Assembly (NCBI GenBank): GCA_023362775.1 | Contig: JALMGJ010000025.1 | Coordinates: 5,284,001 to 5,348,000 of the forward strand | Length of the DNA: 64,000 bases | Direction of reading: 5' to 3' | From: Charina bottae | Lineage: Eukaryota; Chordata; Lepidosauria; Squamata; Charinaidae | In this document: piece by piece, positions 35,366 to 45,834 of the stretch | Position numbering within the stretch: position 1 is the first letter of the stretch | Layout: each line of letters begins with the position of its first letter | Program-made: the position numbers and the translations under genes | The notes under the pieces: model-generated | Seen by the model: only the letters and a program-made list of their open reading frames with translations | Databases searched by the model: none | Told to the model about the DNA's origin: nothing

Positions 35366-35828
35366 GTAAGAATTCGTGAAGTAGAGGGCAATCTGATAAC
35401 TTGTTAGACAGAGCTTTGTGTATGATTGTCACGTTTATGAGAATTTAAGAAGTTTTCAAGGACGTCTTATTTTCTCCAAGACATATGGATAGAGAGCTTG
35501 TTGATTTACTTCGTTGCTGGTTTGCAATCCCTTTTTTGGTTCTGGAAATGTTGCTGCCTGTGAAAAGTGTTGAAAATATATTTAGCTTTGGTGCAGAACA
35601 AATGTTCAGAATGATAGTCCTTTATAAACAAAAGACATTGTTTTGTTTTAAAAAAACTGAGCATTTATTCTGAACCAAAATAACTAAAATGCATATGCTG
35701 CTATTAGGTTTCTTGCTTTAAATGCTAAATATCATCTTTTACATAAATTGTGATTGGTATGAGTTGATGTGAATATTCAGTGTTGAACATTTTGTTCATT
35801 TATCAATCTGGTGTCCTCTTTGGTGCAG
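35366..35828 (+). other. ASCC3: ASCC3 intron e-f (463 bp)
   Basis: A short phase-0 intron from GTAAGA to GTGCAG with no recognisable repeat, unusual in this repeat-packed gene. A stop-bounded frame inside it has no similarity to anything known. Confidence 0.92.
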
Positions 35829-35969
35829 ATAGTTTATGTTGCTCCTATGAAGGCATTGGCAGCTGAAATGACGAATTACTTCAGCAAGCGTCTAGAACCA
35901 CTGGGCATCATGGTGAAAGAGCTGACAGGTGACATGCAATTGTCAAAAAGTGAAATTCTCCGAACTCAG
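35829..35969 (+). CDS. ASCC3: ASCC3 coding exon f (helicase motifs Ia and Ib)
   Basis: A 141-nt, phase 0-0 exon of 47 codons: IVYVAPMKALAAEMTNYFSK through KELTGDMQLSKSEILRTQ. VAPMKALAAE is motif Ia and LTGD the Ski2-type motif Ib, both DNA-contacting elements of RecA domain 1. The acceptor is TGGTGCAG and the donor CAG|GTACCT. The next exon, expected to begin with TTPEKWD (motif Ic/II approach), is not visible in the remaining 28 kb. Confidence 0.97.
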
Positions 35970-36670
35970 GTACCTATTTCCTTTCTAGGGCACTCTGACA
36001 GTTTATACAGAATAACAGCTGAGCCTGTTGTGTCTCATTACTACCCTACATGAGATTACAACACACACATCATTCCCTGCTTGAGCAGTGCAAGGAATGG
36101 TTGGTGGTGCTGAGCAAACTGTCATCCAACAAAGCTTTCCCCATCATCTATTGTCTGGATACAGTTTTACATTTTTGATCTTCCAAAGTGCTGTCCAGTG
36201 ACTGACACAGCTGGAGTTTGATAGGCCTTAAAAGAGAGGGTGGAATCTTCCTGATGGTGCAGATAACATGGTACTGATGTTGACAGTTCCATATTAAGAA
36301 CTGCTTTGTTGGATGAGGTCCAGCCTGTGATAAGTGAAAGCCAGCCACATCTTCCTAGATACGGTAGAAATTATTGGCTGGCTTCTTTCTTGTATCTAGT
36401 AACACAGAAGCTGGATGATCCATTCCATTCTCCTCGCTCAGCTTTCTTTAACCACCTATATACAAGGATGGGTATTCCAAGCATTCTCATCAAGCAGAGC
36501 TGCTAAATTGGGTGGGAATTTTGGAAGTTTCAGACTCAACCATCTGGGGACACCAGGTTGGGGAAAGTTGTTGTAGCTAATTGTTTCTGAGAGTCCTGTT
36601 TTCTCTGCTTTTGACAAATCCTTTTTGAAACAACTTCCCAGCTTCCCAGCTTTCTATTTAGATTTTTTAA

Positions 36671-36820
36671 AATCCCGCTTTCATTATTTTTATAAATAAC
36701 TCAAGGCAGGGAACACACCTAGTACTCCTACCTCTCCTATTTTCTCCACGACAACAACCCTGTGAGGTGAGTTGGGCTGAGAAAGAGTGACTGGCCCAAA
36801 GTCACCCAGCCGGCTTTCAT
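36671..36820 (-). mobile_element. Sauria-type SINE, head truncated
   Basis: AATCCCGCTTTCATTATTTT (tail) to AAGTCACCCAGCCGGCTTTC (body) in reverse complement. It breaks off before the tRNA-like head. Confidence 0.8.
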
Positions 36821-37230
36821 ACTGTTGCTGAGGTAGAGAATTCAGGAAGTTCATTATATGTTGCTTAAAGAAACATGCTTCCTTTTTCTTTATTTTAAGC
36901 TATTGGCAATCAATTTAAAGGAAGGATTCTTAGGACTCTTACTCTGGAAAAGTAGTTTCTCTGTACTGTTTAAAATTTTATGCATTTCTGTTATATGTTC
37001 CTTCAGTTGCTTTTTAAAAAACAGAGGTCTTATAGGTTTCTTTCTGAAGAGAAGATGTTTCATACGTTTTGGTATCTAGCACACACAGAGAAGAAGAGAA
37101 ATCCAACAGCTATTTTGTCCTTTAGGATTTCCACTTTTTTTCTTGTTATAAGACTTTATTCTGAGTTGAAAAGTCACCAGGTGTTGTCACTAGCATTTCC
37201 TAATATTACTTCCTCTTATTTATTATTATT

Positions 37231-37434
37231 ATTTATTTTATTTATTTTATATCCCGTCTTTATTATTTTTATAAATAACTCAAGGTGGCAAACATACCTA
37301 ATACTCCTTCCTCCTCCTATTTTCCCCACAACCCTGTGAGGTGAGTTGGGCTGAGAGAGAGTGACTGGCCCAAGGTCACCCATCCGGCTTTCATGCCTAA
37401 GGCGGGACTAGAACTCTCAGTCTCCTGGTTTCTA
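37231..37434 (-). mobile_element. Sauria-type SINE, partial
   Basis: A TTTA-rich tail, ATCCCGTCTTTATTATTTTT, CCCAAGGTCACCCATCCGG and GGCGGGACTAGAACTCTCAG in reverse complement. It ends within the tRNA-like part, so the A box is missing. Confidence 0.83.
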
Positions 37435-38973
37435 CTTCCTCTTCCAGGGCAGTGTTCATTGCCATCTATTTACTTGAATTGAACTCTCTGGATTTTGTAT
37501 TTAATTTATGATTGTATTTCAACCCAAATTTACTGGTTCCACAAAAGGATTGTAGTTGAGAGGAGTCTTATATCAGTTTCCACAGCACTGAGGTCATGTT
37601 GGTTGGAGAATTCTGGGAGGCACAATCTCAACACAATCACAGGGTACCAGGACAGGAAAAGCTGTCTTATAATGTAATGCAAATAGATTGTGGTACAGAT
37701 TGGAATGATTGTAGTTTAAATGTTGCCTGGATCATAAAGTTCCTTGGTGATCTCTTATTTTTCTTACTTTTTTTAATTTATGAGATTTTTCTGCCTGCTC
37801 AATCCAAGTGGAACCCAGGTACAACTAAAATTTAAAACAGATTTAAGAGTTCTGCTGTACGATATATGCACGCACACACACACACACATACACACCCCTG
37901 AACTATTTTACAGGAATATAACAAAACAATGATTTAATGAATTAATTAATACATAATATTAAGCCATGATTTATTTTATCTGTGGTTTGAACATACCACA
38001 ATGGCTAGATTCACGCAGTAAGCTAAGTTATAAACCATGGTTTATAAACCATAGTGTGTTCATACATTATGTGGATACTAATGTGCTATTTAAATATTTC
38101 TGTTCTTATTTTTAGTCCAAAGGTACTTGTATCATAAGAGGGGCTTAATCTGTTTAAACAAGTAATCTGTAAAAGGAATTTGATAAAGTGCCTCATTATG
38201 GATATTGGTATTTAGATACATAGTGGATGCCTGATATTTAAAATAAGCACATCAGCTTGTTCTCACTTGGAATTCTTTGAGCACAGAAATACCCTGGAGG
38301 TGACTGTTTATCTTATATATGCTACAGAAGCTTGATAGGTAGATTAGCACCCAGAAATTCATTTTATAGAATATTTCTGTAAAGAGCTGACAATTGTAAA
38401 ATTAATGTCTAGTTTAACACAATTTGTGGTTAGCACATTAAATGAGAGGGCTGTTGATAGGTTTTATTTTGATACAATATTGTTCAGATTCTGTGTGAGA
38501 AACCTTAAGTAATCTCTTAAAAAGAGTCATCAGCACAATTCCTGCATAATTAACTGGTTTACTATTTTGAAAAGATGCAAGATATACAGTTGCAATTGAA
38601 ATTATTCAACCCCCATTGCAAATCAGGTTTATTGTCAAAATTTACAGACTTTCAGCTGTTTGCAATGAACAAATCAAACAAAAGCAATTGAAATAGCTCA
38701 ACACAACGAATGCTTCAAGTGGTGTCCCCAAATTCAACTGGAAATGCAACTTATGACTTCTCCAGTCTCAAAATTATTCAACCCCCTGAATAGAATCCGT
38801 CACAATAGCACACATACTGTACAGTATGCAAAACAGGTGTTGTCTCAAGCACACCTGATGCAACTAATCAAGGGCTTCATTAGTTGCACCAGGTGTGCTT
38901 GAGCTGGAACACATGAAATGCCTGAACTGGCTAGCGGTTTCTTGAGTGTCACGTTTGACTGCATGTTAGAAAT

Positions 38974-40501
38974 ATGGCTACGTCAAAAGAATGGTCCAAA
39001 AAGGTAAGATAAGAGATCATCGCCCTTCACAAACAAGGAACAGGATACAAAAACATAGCAAAGGCACTGAATGTTTTATAGTTTTTAATAATTAGTGAGA
39101 TCAGAGCCATAGAAATATTGAGAGATAAATGAACTGAACATTTGCAGTAGAAAAAATGCTGCTTTTATTTTAAAACGAAGAAACAGGAACTTAGCTTTCT
39201 GCTTTCCTCAGCTGAGGAGAGCACATGGCTTAATTTACATAGCTGCAGGCAATTGCCTCTCCTTCACCAACAACAACAAAGTAGTATAGTATAGTATACA
39301 AAAGGAAGATTTACATTTTTAAAGCCTTTACAATTACAACTTGGCATTACCTGAGTGGACAACACTTAGCACGTGACCACTCACCTATTACTTATTTGGA
39401 AAAGAACCAACAGGTAACTTTCTGATTGGCTAAACTAACTAGACCTTCAGGCACCAATTAATCAACATTCCTGAGGAGGGAGTTAACTTGAGCCCTCCTG
39501 ACTCCAACAGGAAAAAAACTTTTCAGTCTGACTTTTAAAACAGCTTTCCATATTCTTTCTAAATCATGAAATATATACAACAGAATGTACCTAGAGACAC
39601 TGTTGGAAGCATAGTTCGCAAGTTCCAAGTTAAAGGAACAGTGGTTACACTACCTAGTTGGGACAGGAAAAGGAAGCTGTCAATGGCTGCAACCAGATTT
39701 CTGAGAAGGCAGGTTGAGAGAAACCCTCGAGTGACTGCAAAAGACCTGCAGCAAGACTTGGTGGCAACAGGCATTGAGGTTTCAGTGAGCACAGTAAGGC
39801 ACGTACTAAACACAGAAGGTGTCCATGCCAGAACTCCAAGACGTACACCACTACTGAACCAAAAGCACAAGAAAAGTCGGTTCCAATATGCTCAAAATCA
39901 TATAAATAAGCCAGAGAAGTTTTGGGATTCTGTTCTGTGGATGAAACAAAACTGGAACTTTTCGGCCCAATGGATCAGCGGTATGTCTGGAGGAAGAAGA
40001 ATGAAGCATACGCTGAAAAGAACTCTGCCTTCAGTTAAGCATGGCGGTGGCTCGGTGATGCTCTGGGGCTGCTTTGCATCCTCTGGCACTGGAAACCTGC
40101 GGCGTGTGGAAGGCAAGATGCATTCATTGAAGTATCAGGAAATCCTAGGAGAAAACGTCATGCAATCTGTAAGGAAGCTGAAGCTTGGACGTCATTGGAC
40201 CTTCCAGCAGGACAATGATCCCAAGCATACCTCAAATTCCACTAAGGCTTGGATGCAGAGGAAGTCCTGGAAAATTTTACAATGGCCATCACAGTCACCT
40301 GACTTGAACCCCATAGAAAATCTCTGGTGGGATTTGAAGAAGGTGGTTGCAGCACGCAAACCCAAGAATATTATTGAACTGGAGGCCATTGCTCATGAGG
40401 AATGGGCTAGGACTCCTCAGGAATGCTGCCAGAAGCTGGTGTCTGGCTATGCATCTCGTTTGCAGCAGGTCATAACAGCAAAAGGGTGCTCTACTAAGTA
40501 A
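38974..40501 (+). pseudogene. Tc1 transposase, broken
   Basis: The original start is at 38974 (MATSKEWSKKVR). A TAA follows at 39010 and then the 509-bp LTR insertion. After it the frame is open from 39583 to 40501. It encodes the second helix-turn-helix (RDTVGSIVRKFQVKGTV) and the DDE domain. The second Asp (FQQDNDPKHTS) and the Glu (SPDLNPIENLWWDLKK) are 34 residues apart, as in Tc1 (DD34E). The first catalytic Asp is gone: around 39940-40030 the text is frameshifted, apparently by a 4-base and then a 2-base loss that restore the frame. The protein would be catalytically dead. Confidence 0.85.
39074..39582 (-). mobile_element. Ty1/copia solo LTR
   Basis: Read on the minus strand it begins TGTTGTATATATTT, like the LTR at 59888. 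It shares in order CTTTAAAAATGTAAAT, an AATAAA signal followed by GCAGCATTTTTTCTAC, and GGCTCTGATC near the end. A 5-bp target duplication GAATG lies at 39069-39073 and 39583-39587. Its insertion splits the Tc1 transposase between Asn and Val codons. No internal sequence remains, which implies LTR-LTR recombination. Confidence 0.8.
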
Positions 40502-40529
40502 TGAAGATGCTTGCCATGGAGGGGTTGAG

Positions 40530-40903
40530 CAGCCACTCTAGACCCCGCTGCGCTCGTGCCGCGCCTCCCCAGCCACCCATGTACCCCCTCGCTCCCTCTT
40601 CCACCCGGCAGCAGCCACTTACCTGCCTGCTGGCCTGCTTGGAAGCCACTTGGGACTTGCAACTTCTTACCAGCTTCCCCACTGAATTTGGTTGTTGGAA
40701 GCCAGCAGGAAGTTGCAAGGAGGTGCTCACTTAACGACCCACGATCCTTGCTTAATGATGGCATCCTTGCTTAATGATGGCAAAGGCTGCAGGGGTTGCT
40801 GCCGCTAAGTGATTCGGTCACGTGATGTCATGCTTTACAACCGCATCGCTTGGCAATGGAAATTCCGGTCTCAATTGCCATCGTAACTTGAGGACTACCT
40901 GTA
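40530..40903 (-). mobile_element. MITE of the TACAGGTAGTCCTC family
   Basis: The right end reads TTGAGGACTACCTGTA, the terminal repeat of a snake-type non-autonomous DNA transposon. The interior has CTCACTTAACGACCCACG, GGTCACGTGATGTCATGC and ATTGCCATCGTAACTTG. The left terminus is missing where it abuts the Tc1 remnant. The interior contains a GC-rich spacer (40530-40640) also seen at 18005-18110. The terminus suggests the mariner/Tigger type. Confidence 0.7.
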
Positions 40904-41351
40904 TTCCCTAATATTTAGAGAATTTGGAAGCTGCAGTCTCCTGTCTGAGCATGAGAATTATATATATAACCAGATCTTTGCCTAATTTAATTGTAATGAT
41001 TAAGGCTAATGAAGATTCTTGTTTTAAGATTTCAAGATAGGCCTATCTCTTTGGCAGTGTAAAATATCTCACCAGAACTGTATAGATCTGGCTGTTCTGT
41101 GGAGCAGATAACTCTTCATGTTGAAATCCAGAAAAAAGCCTACTTCTATAGTAAATAATAAAGAATGATGCACTGCAAGTACTGTATTTGTTTGTCTTCA
41201 TTCATTATGCTGTCGCTTTTGTTTACTTTCCTTTTTTATATATGTTATGGGAAGAATCAGAATGAAATTGTTATCTGTTGCTGATCTGATCTGGTTCGTA
41301 ACTGACAATTGAATGATAGTAAAGATGATTTTTTAAAGACTTGGACATTTC

Positions 41352-41412
41352 AATAGAAGAGAATGCATGTAGCTCAGGGTTGAACTGTGGAGTCCTTGGT
41401 GCTCTCTGAAAA
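41352..41412 (-). mobile_element. Penelope-like element, terminal 60 bp
   Basis: GAAGAGAATGCATGTAGCTC, AGGGTTGAACTGTGGAGTCC and TTGGTGCTCTCTGA match the 3' end of the element at 29405. It is a tiny 5'-truncated copy. Confidence 0.7.
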
Positions 41413-42516
41413 GACATTTGTTTATAGCTTTGCTTCGCTCAAAGTTTGCTTGGTCTTCAGAATTTGTGCTATGGCTTCTTCAATAAACCATAGTTAAGCA
41501 AACCATGAGTATAAGCATTTTTATTTTTTATTTTAAAAGAAGAAAGATGTCATCTGGCTTAAAGCCACACAGGGAGGGGAAATCATGTATGCCAACCACT
41601 TCAGCTTTTCTTATAGTGCTGTTTCAGTACCAACTCATGTTTTAGGAAAGGTGAGGAGTGCTGATAGTAGAAATTTTGTGACAGACTAATTTTTCTAACT
41701 TTTCCTGTTTTATTTGTGAATCCTTCCAATTTTCTGTGACAAAATTGTTATATCTCTCCTTATTTATTTCGTATGGCATAGCAGAATACAGCATTATTGT
41801 TTAAAAATTCACAGAACAATATATAAATATGTATAAAATGTAAAACGTTGAAACAATAGATTGTTTTAAAAACACACACTGTTATCACACATAGTTCTCT
41901 CCTTTATAACATTAGAGGAGACTTTTAATTCAAAAAGTTAACTGAACAATCTTTTTTAATGAGTGTGTGTATAAAATGAATATACCCACATATTTCATGT
42001 GCACTTACAATTATTTACTTTCAACTGAATACATTCAGCTTTAAAAAGGTAAAATTGCAACAAATTAATTACGTTGAGGTTTGAAATTTGCCAGCTTTAA
42101 GGGGCTAGAGAAGCATAGGAAAAAGTAACTGTGGTTTGGATCCATCACTGATCTCAAACAGTGGAACTATTTCTTGCTTATTGTGAGCTGTGAGTTTTCA
42201 CGGACTGGTCCAACAGCGTCACCTGCAGGTGAACAGTGTGTCTTCTTCTTCTCTGCAGTTGTTAATTCAAAAGACTGTAGAATGAAAGGCATTGTTGTAT
42301 AAAACTAAATATGAATAAAAAATGCACTTTCACTTCAGAATAGACTTCTTCTTCCTTGCTTTCATTATATTAACTACTAGGATTTCAGAGTAAATTCTTT
42401 AATTTCAAAATTGTATGATTTATACATATTGCTTTATAATCTCCTTAATCTCCTTAATCATCACTCTACTGTGGCTGATGAAGTCTTCTGTGATGATCTC
42501 AACAACAATGTCCCAA

Positions 42517-44046
42517 TTTTTATGGTCAGTAAAGACTTCAAATGGATGTGGAGAACCCTCCAGCAGATGTCGCCAGGTAGCTAGAGCATGTCGCACTGCA
42601 AAAGCTTCCTTCTCCCAAACCAGCCAACGCTGTTCAGCCTCAGTAAATTTACGAGAAATATATGCACAGGGCCTTAATTGATCATTATTGTCTTTTTGCA
42701 ATAATACACATCCAATTGCAGAGTTTGACGCGTCTGTTTGTATCACAAAGGGAATTTCTGGATCAGGATGTTTTAGAATGGGTTCTGCAGTGAACAGCTG
42801 CTTCAATTGTTCAAAAGCCATTTGGCAAGCCGGCGTCCATTTTAATTTCGTCTGAGGCTTATTTGCTAATACGCCATCAGCCTATTTCTTTGTTTTTAAC
42901 ATATCAGTTAACGGTAACACAATTTTCGCGAAAGCAGGAATGAACTGGCGATAGAAATGTGCAAATCCCAGAAAAGCTTGTAATTGCTTTTTTGTTCTGG
43001 GTGTTTCCCACGCCAAAACATCTTTAACTTTGGCGGGATCCATTTCTATGCCTTGATGCGATATTCTGTAACCTAGAAAGTCCAGTTTTTCTTTGTGAAA
43101 TTCACATTTAGACAACTTAACATATAGCTTGTTTTCTAAGAGCTTTCTGAGGACTGCTTTTACTAGTTTTACGTGTTGTTCCATGGTCTCTGTGTAGATC
43201 AATATATCATCCAAATATACCAATACCCCTTGGTACAGGAATTCATGCAGAACCTCATTAATTAAGCTCATGAAGACTCCAGCCCCCCCCTTAATCCGAA
43301 CGGCATGACTTTATATTGGAAACAACCCAGTTGGCAATTAAAAGCAGTTTTCCACTCATCTCCTTCCTTTATGCGTACTCTAAAGTACGCTTCTCTCAAA
43401 TCCAACTTCGTGAAGATTTTTCCTTTTGTTAGCTGAGCAAGCATATCTTTCATCAAAGGCAGCGGGTACTGGTTGGAAATACAAATAGCATTCAACCCCC
43501 GATAGTCAGTACACAGTCTCAAAGAACCATCTTTCTTTTTCCGGAATAACACTGGAGCTGCCATGGGAGATGTGGAAGGTTCAATAAAGCCCCGCTTTAA
43601 GTTTCTATCTATAAAATTCCTCAGCTCTTGCAGCTCCTTATGAGTCATTGAATACAACTTAGGCTTAGGCAAAACTGCCCCAGGTTCCAATTGCAAAGAA
43701 CAATTCCAATGAGGGGGCATCTGATCTGACTCCGTCTCTACAAAAATCTCCCCCTCCTCCTCATACGCTGACGGTGCCACCGCTGCTTGAGCTAGTTCCC
43801 GTAACACACAGAGTCCTGCAGCCTCCCGCTCAACTCCCAAATACGAGCCAGTCCCGTAACAATGGCAGGATGCATCAACCATCTTGAGCACCCCGAGTCC
43901 AGCATTGCCATCAAATTGTTCTGATCCCTCCCATCTAACGTTTCAAGTTTTATCTTAACTTGCATGGTAGGACAATCTCCACTCACCAACGGATCAGAGC
44001 GCCGATCTGTAAATGCCTGGCCCCCGGCGCACCTTAAACCAGGCAT
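42517..44046 (-). pseudogene. Gypsy pol: protease, RT and partial RNase H, broken
   Basis: Reading down from 44046: protease with NLMAMLDSGCSRWLMHP (DSG active site), a shortened linker with a frame change near 43850, and RT with PVLFRKKKDGSLRLCTDYRG, FTKLDLREAYFRVRI and QGVLVYLDDILIYTE (catalytic LDD). RNase H follows with FVIQTDASNSAIGCVLLQKD. A frameshift sits at an eight-C run (43283-43290) just after VMPFGL. A TAG at about 42882 interrupts between RT and RNase H. The protein is not functional. Confidence 0.85.
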
Positions 44047-44058
44047 CGCTCGTTTCCC
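43999..44058 (-). promoter_or_regulatory. -1 ribosomal frameshift signal at the gag-pol junction
   Basis: On the minus strand the gag codons G GGA AAC (44058-44052) form the slippery heptamer GGGAAAC in the correct X XXY YYZ phase. After a 5-nt spacer, stem 1 is ATGCCTGG (44046-44039) with CCAGGCAT (44020-44013), 8 perfect pairs. Stem 2 is GCGCCG (44030-44025) with CGGCGC (44004-43999), 6 perfect pairs, giving an H-type pseudoknot with loops of 8, 4 and 8 nt. The pol frame is exactly -1 to gag, and the gag stop lies in loop 1. The same heptamer is used by sushi-ichi and PEG10. Confidence 0.85.
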
Positions 44059-45449
44059 GGCTGCATGAATTCTTCGTCAGAGGAGTCGTTCTCTCCCCCA
44101 ACCAATTCCAGCGTCTTGCTTTCATCCAAAGCATGGGCTGTCCCCTTGCGTGGCGGCAGCTTAGATGGTTTGGAGGGGTGGCCTTCCGGCTTGGTCTTTA
44201 CTGTAGAGGTGGTTTGGGGGCAGTTGCTAATACGATGTCCCTCTTTGCCACATTTAAAGCAAAAGCCCCTTTTTGCTCTGCGTTCTTTTTCCTCCGCCCA
44301 AGCATTTGCCCTGAACGGTTTCTTTGCCTGGGGTTGTCCCAGCGGTTTTTTCCCGGAACTCTGCAGCTTTTTATACAATCTCAGTCTTAATTGGGTGCTC
44401 TCTGCTTTGCCTGCTAATTGGACCCATTCCTCCAGGGTGTCTGGGTCCCCTCGCCCCGCTGCCATTTCCAGAATCTCAGGTTTCAATCCCATCTGAAAAG
44501 ATTCTACCTGAAAAGATTCAGGGCAGCCAGGGACCATACTTATAAGTTTTTTAAATTCCATAGCATATTCTGCAACAGATCGGTTCCCCTGACTTAGCTG
44601 TTGCAGTTGCACCCTAGCTGACATTTTAGAGAGCGTATCCTCAAATCTCCGCCTCAAGGCTAACATAAAGCTGTTAAAAGTCAATAACTCAGGAGACTTT
44701 GAGTCATGTAATGCCACCAGCCATAAAGCAGCCTCTCCTTCTAGGAAACTTGAGACATACCTCACTTTGGCCTCTTCATTCAGGAAAGAGTTCTCAAACT
44801 CCTCCATAAAACCTCTGACATGGGTCATAAAGCAAGCCAACTTCCCTGGGTCGCCATCAAACCACATTTTCAGTTTGTTTACTGCAAACACCCTGGCTTG
44901 ACCCCTTTGTAATCCACTTACTGGAAGTTGGGTCACCTCCAGCTCAGGTTCTGAAAAATCCTCCTCTTCTTCCTCCCCACTGGACGTGCCGCTTTCCGCT
45001 GCCGTGGTCATCACTTTAGGTTTTAAGTCCACCACTGGCCCCCCTTCCTGCTTTGGAGCCATGGCCAGTTGCTGCACGGATTGAATAAGAGTTTGTAGCT
45101 GCTGGCTAATAGTCTCCAGTTCAAAATCGATGCGTGCAGTCTTCGCTTCCAGTGAAGCCATCCTTTGGGACTGGGTAACTCTGGGTTTAGCAGTGCGTTT
45201 CCCCATCCCTGCCTGGATGCCACCTCCAATTCCCACGGACCATTCTGCTCCCACTCTGGGGGTGCGTGCCATGGCCAGTTCGGTAGCCTCTACTCCACTC
45301 CGCCGAGGCCCCTTCTTGGAGGTTTTTTTCTTGCCCATTTCTGGTTCAACAGCCACGATTTTTTCTTCCTTGGAAACCGCTTCCAAACCTGAAGAAGTGC
45401 CTGGTTGCTCTTCTTCCCCCGCCTGGAAACATTCCATAGATTCCTCCAT
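44034..45449 (-). CDS. Sushi-type gypsy Gag, intact frame (471 aa)
   Basis: An uninterrupted frame. It has an acidic, Ser/Gly-rich N-terminus, a helical segment around residues 100-135, then the retrotransposon Gag domain (LACFMTHVRGFMEEFENSF, EGEAALWLVALHDS, VAEYAMEFKKLISMVPG). A CCHC zinc knuckle CFKCGKEGHRISNC lies near residues 397-410. Gag assembles the particle and binds the RNA. It ends PGNERCLV at the frameshift site. The absence of stops over 471 codons, while pol is broken, is notable. It could reflect recent age or selection on gag, and I cannot tell which. There is no evidence of expression. Confidence 0.82.
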   Translation of the reverse strand: MEESMECFQAGEEEQPGTSSGLEAVSKEEKIVAVEPEMGKKKTSKKGPRRSGVEATELAMARTPRVGAEWSVGIGGGIQAGMGKRTAKPRVTQSQRMASLEAKTARIDFELETISQQLQTLIQSVQQLAMAPKQEGGPVVDLKPKVMTTAAESGTSSGEEEEEDFSEPELEVTQLPVSGLQRGQARVFAVNKLKMWFDGDPGKLACFMTHVRGFMEEFENSFLNEEAKVRYVSSFLEGEAALWLVALHDSKSPELLTFNSFMLALRRRFEDTLSKMSARVQLQQLSQGNRSVAEYAMEFKKLISMVPGCPESFQVESFQMGLKPEILEMAAGRGDPDTLEEWVQLAGKAESTQLRLRLYKKLQSSGKKPLGQPQAKKPFRANAWAEEKERRAKRGFCFKCGKEGHRISNCPQTTSTVKTKPEGHPSKPSKLPPRKGTAHALDESKTLELVGGENDSSDEEFMQPGNERCLV

Positions 45450-45555
45450 GCTGAAATTGCTTGGACGAGTCGATTCTCACTCAGGAGGCACTAATTGGAG
45501 TTAACAATTGTAACCTCAGGATAAACCGAATGGATTGTAGGTTCAAGTCTTTCTG

Positions 45556-45818
45556 TGATCTCAACAACAATGTCCCAATAAACACTTCTCCATGCAGTTC
45601 AGTGAAATACAGATAAAGCTTTATTTAGGATACATGTTCATTGAAGCACTCCTAAAGATTTGAATGGCAATTCCCGCCAAACTATTCCCTCTTAACGTCC
45701 CCCCTTGCGCGCCACTTCACCAACAATGATCTCATGAGGCAAACGTTCCCATCTCCACTCCGTTGCAGGTGCGTGACCTTGGCCGAGCTGTCTCCAGCCT
45801 CCACCAGCAGACATAACA
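45556..45818 (-). repeat. 5' LTR of the gypsy element
   Basis: Minus strand: TGTTATGTCTGCTGGTGG at the start and TTGTTGTTGAGATCA at the end. AATAAAGC is a polyadenylation signal near 45620. It is placed directly upstream of gag. The exact boundaries are inferred from TG...CA ends and the matching 24 bases at 42494. Confidence 0.6.
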
Positions 45819-45834
45819 CTCAACTGCCATCCCC

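Larger units (their letters stand above)
38587..40530 (+). mobile_element. Tc1-like DNA transposon, 3'-truncated and interrupted
   Basis: The left end CAGTTGCAATTGAAATTATT follows a TA (38585-38586), the Tc1/mariner target. The motif AAATTATTCAACCCCC occurs at about 38600 and again near 38770, the doubled direct repeat (IR/DR) arrangement of Tc1-like elements. The transposase region follows and is split by a copia solo LTR. The right inverted repeat is missing: the element stops at GGAGGGGTTGA (about 40530), where another MITE begins. Confidence 0.88.
42494..45818 (-). mobile_element. Ty3/gypsy (sushi-type) LTR retrotransposon, 3'-deleted
   Basis: A 5' LTR, gag, protease, RT and the first part of RNase H lie in order on the minus strand. 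The rest of RNase H, integrase and nearly all of the 3' LTR are missing. Directly after the RNase H codons for FEVFTDHKN the sequence jumps to 24 bases identical to the 3' end of the LTR (42494-42517 versus 45556-45579). The RT and gag resemble the sushi-ichi lineage, from which mammalian PEG10 and RTL1 derive. Confidence 0.88.

Noticed and set aside
35485..35673. 62-codon frame between ASCC3 exons e and f
   Set aside because: It lies inside a 463-bp intron whose splice sites join two exons in phase. Its composition is not protein-like.
36306..36506. 66-codon frame beginning MLDEVQP, superficially similar to a helicase DEVH motif
   Set aside because: The similarity ends after four residues. 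There are no surrounding helicase residues and the stretch is repeat-derived.
40494..40774. Pro/Ser-rich frames after the transposase stop
   Set aside because: They fall in a MITE (40530-40903) and are open on both strands because of composition.
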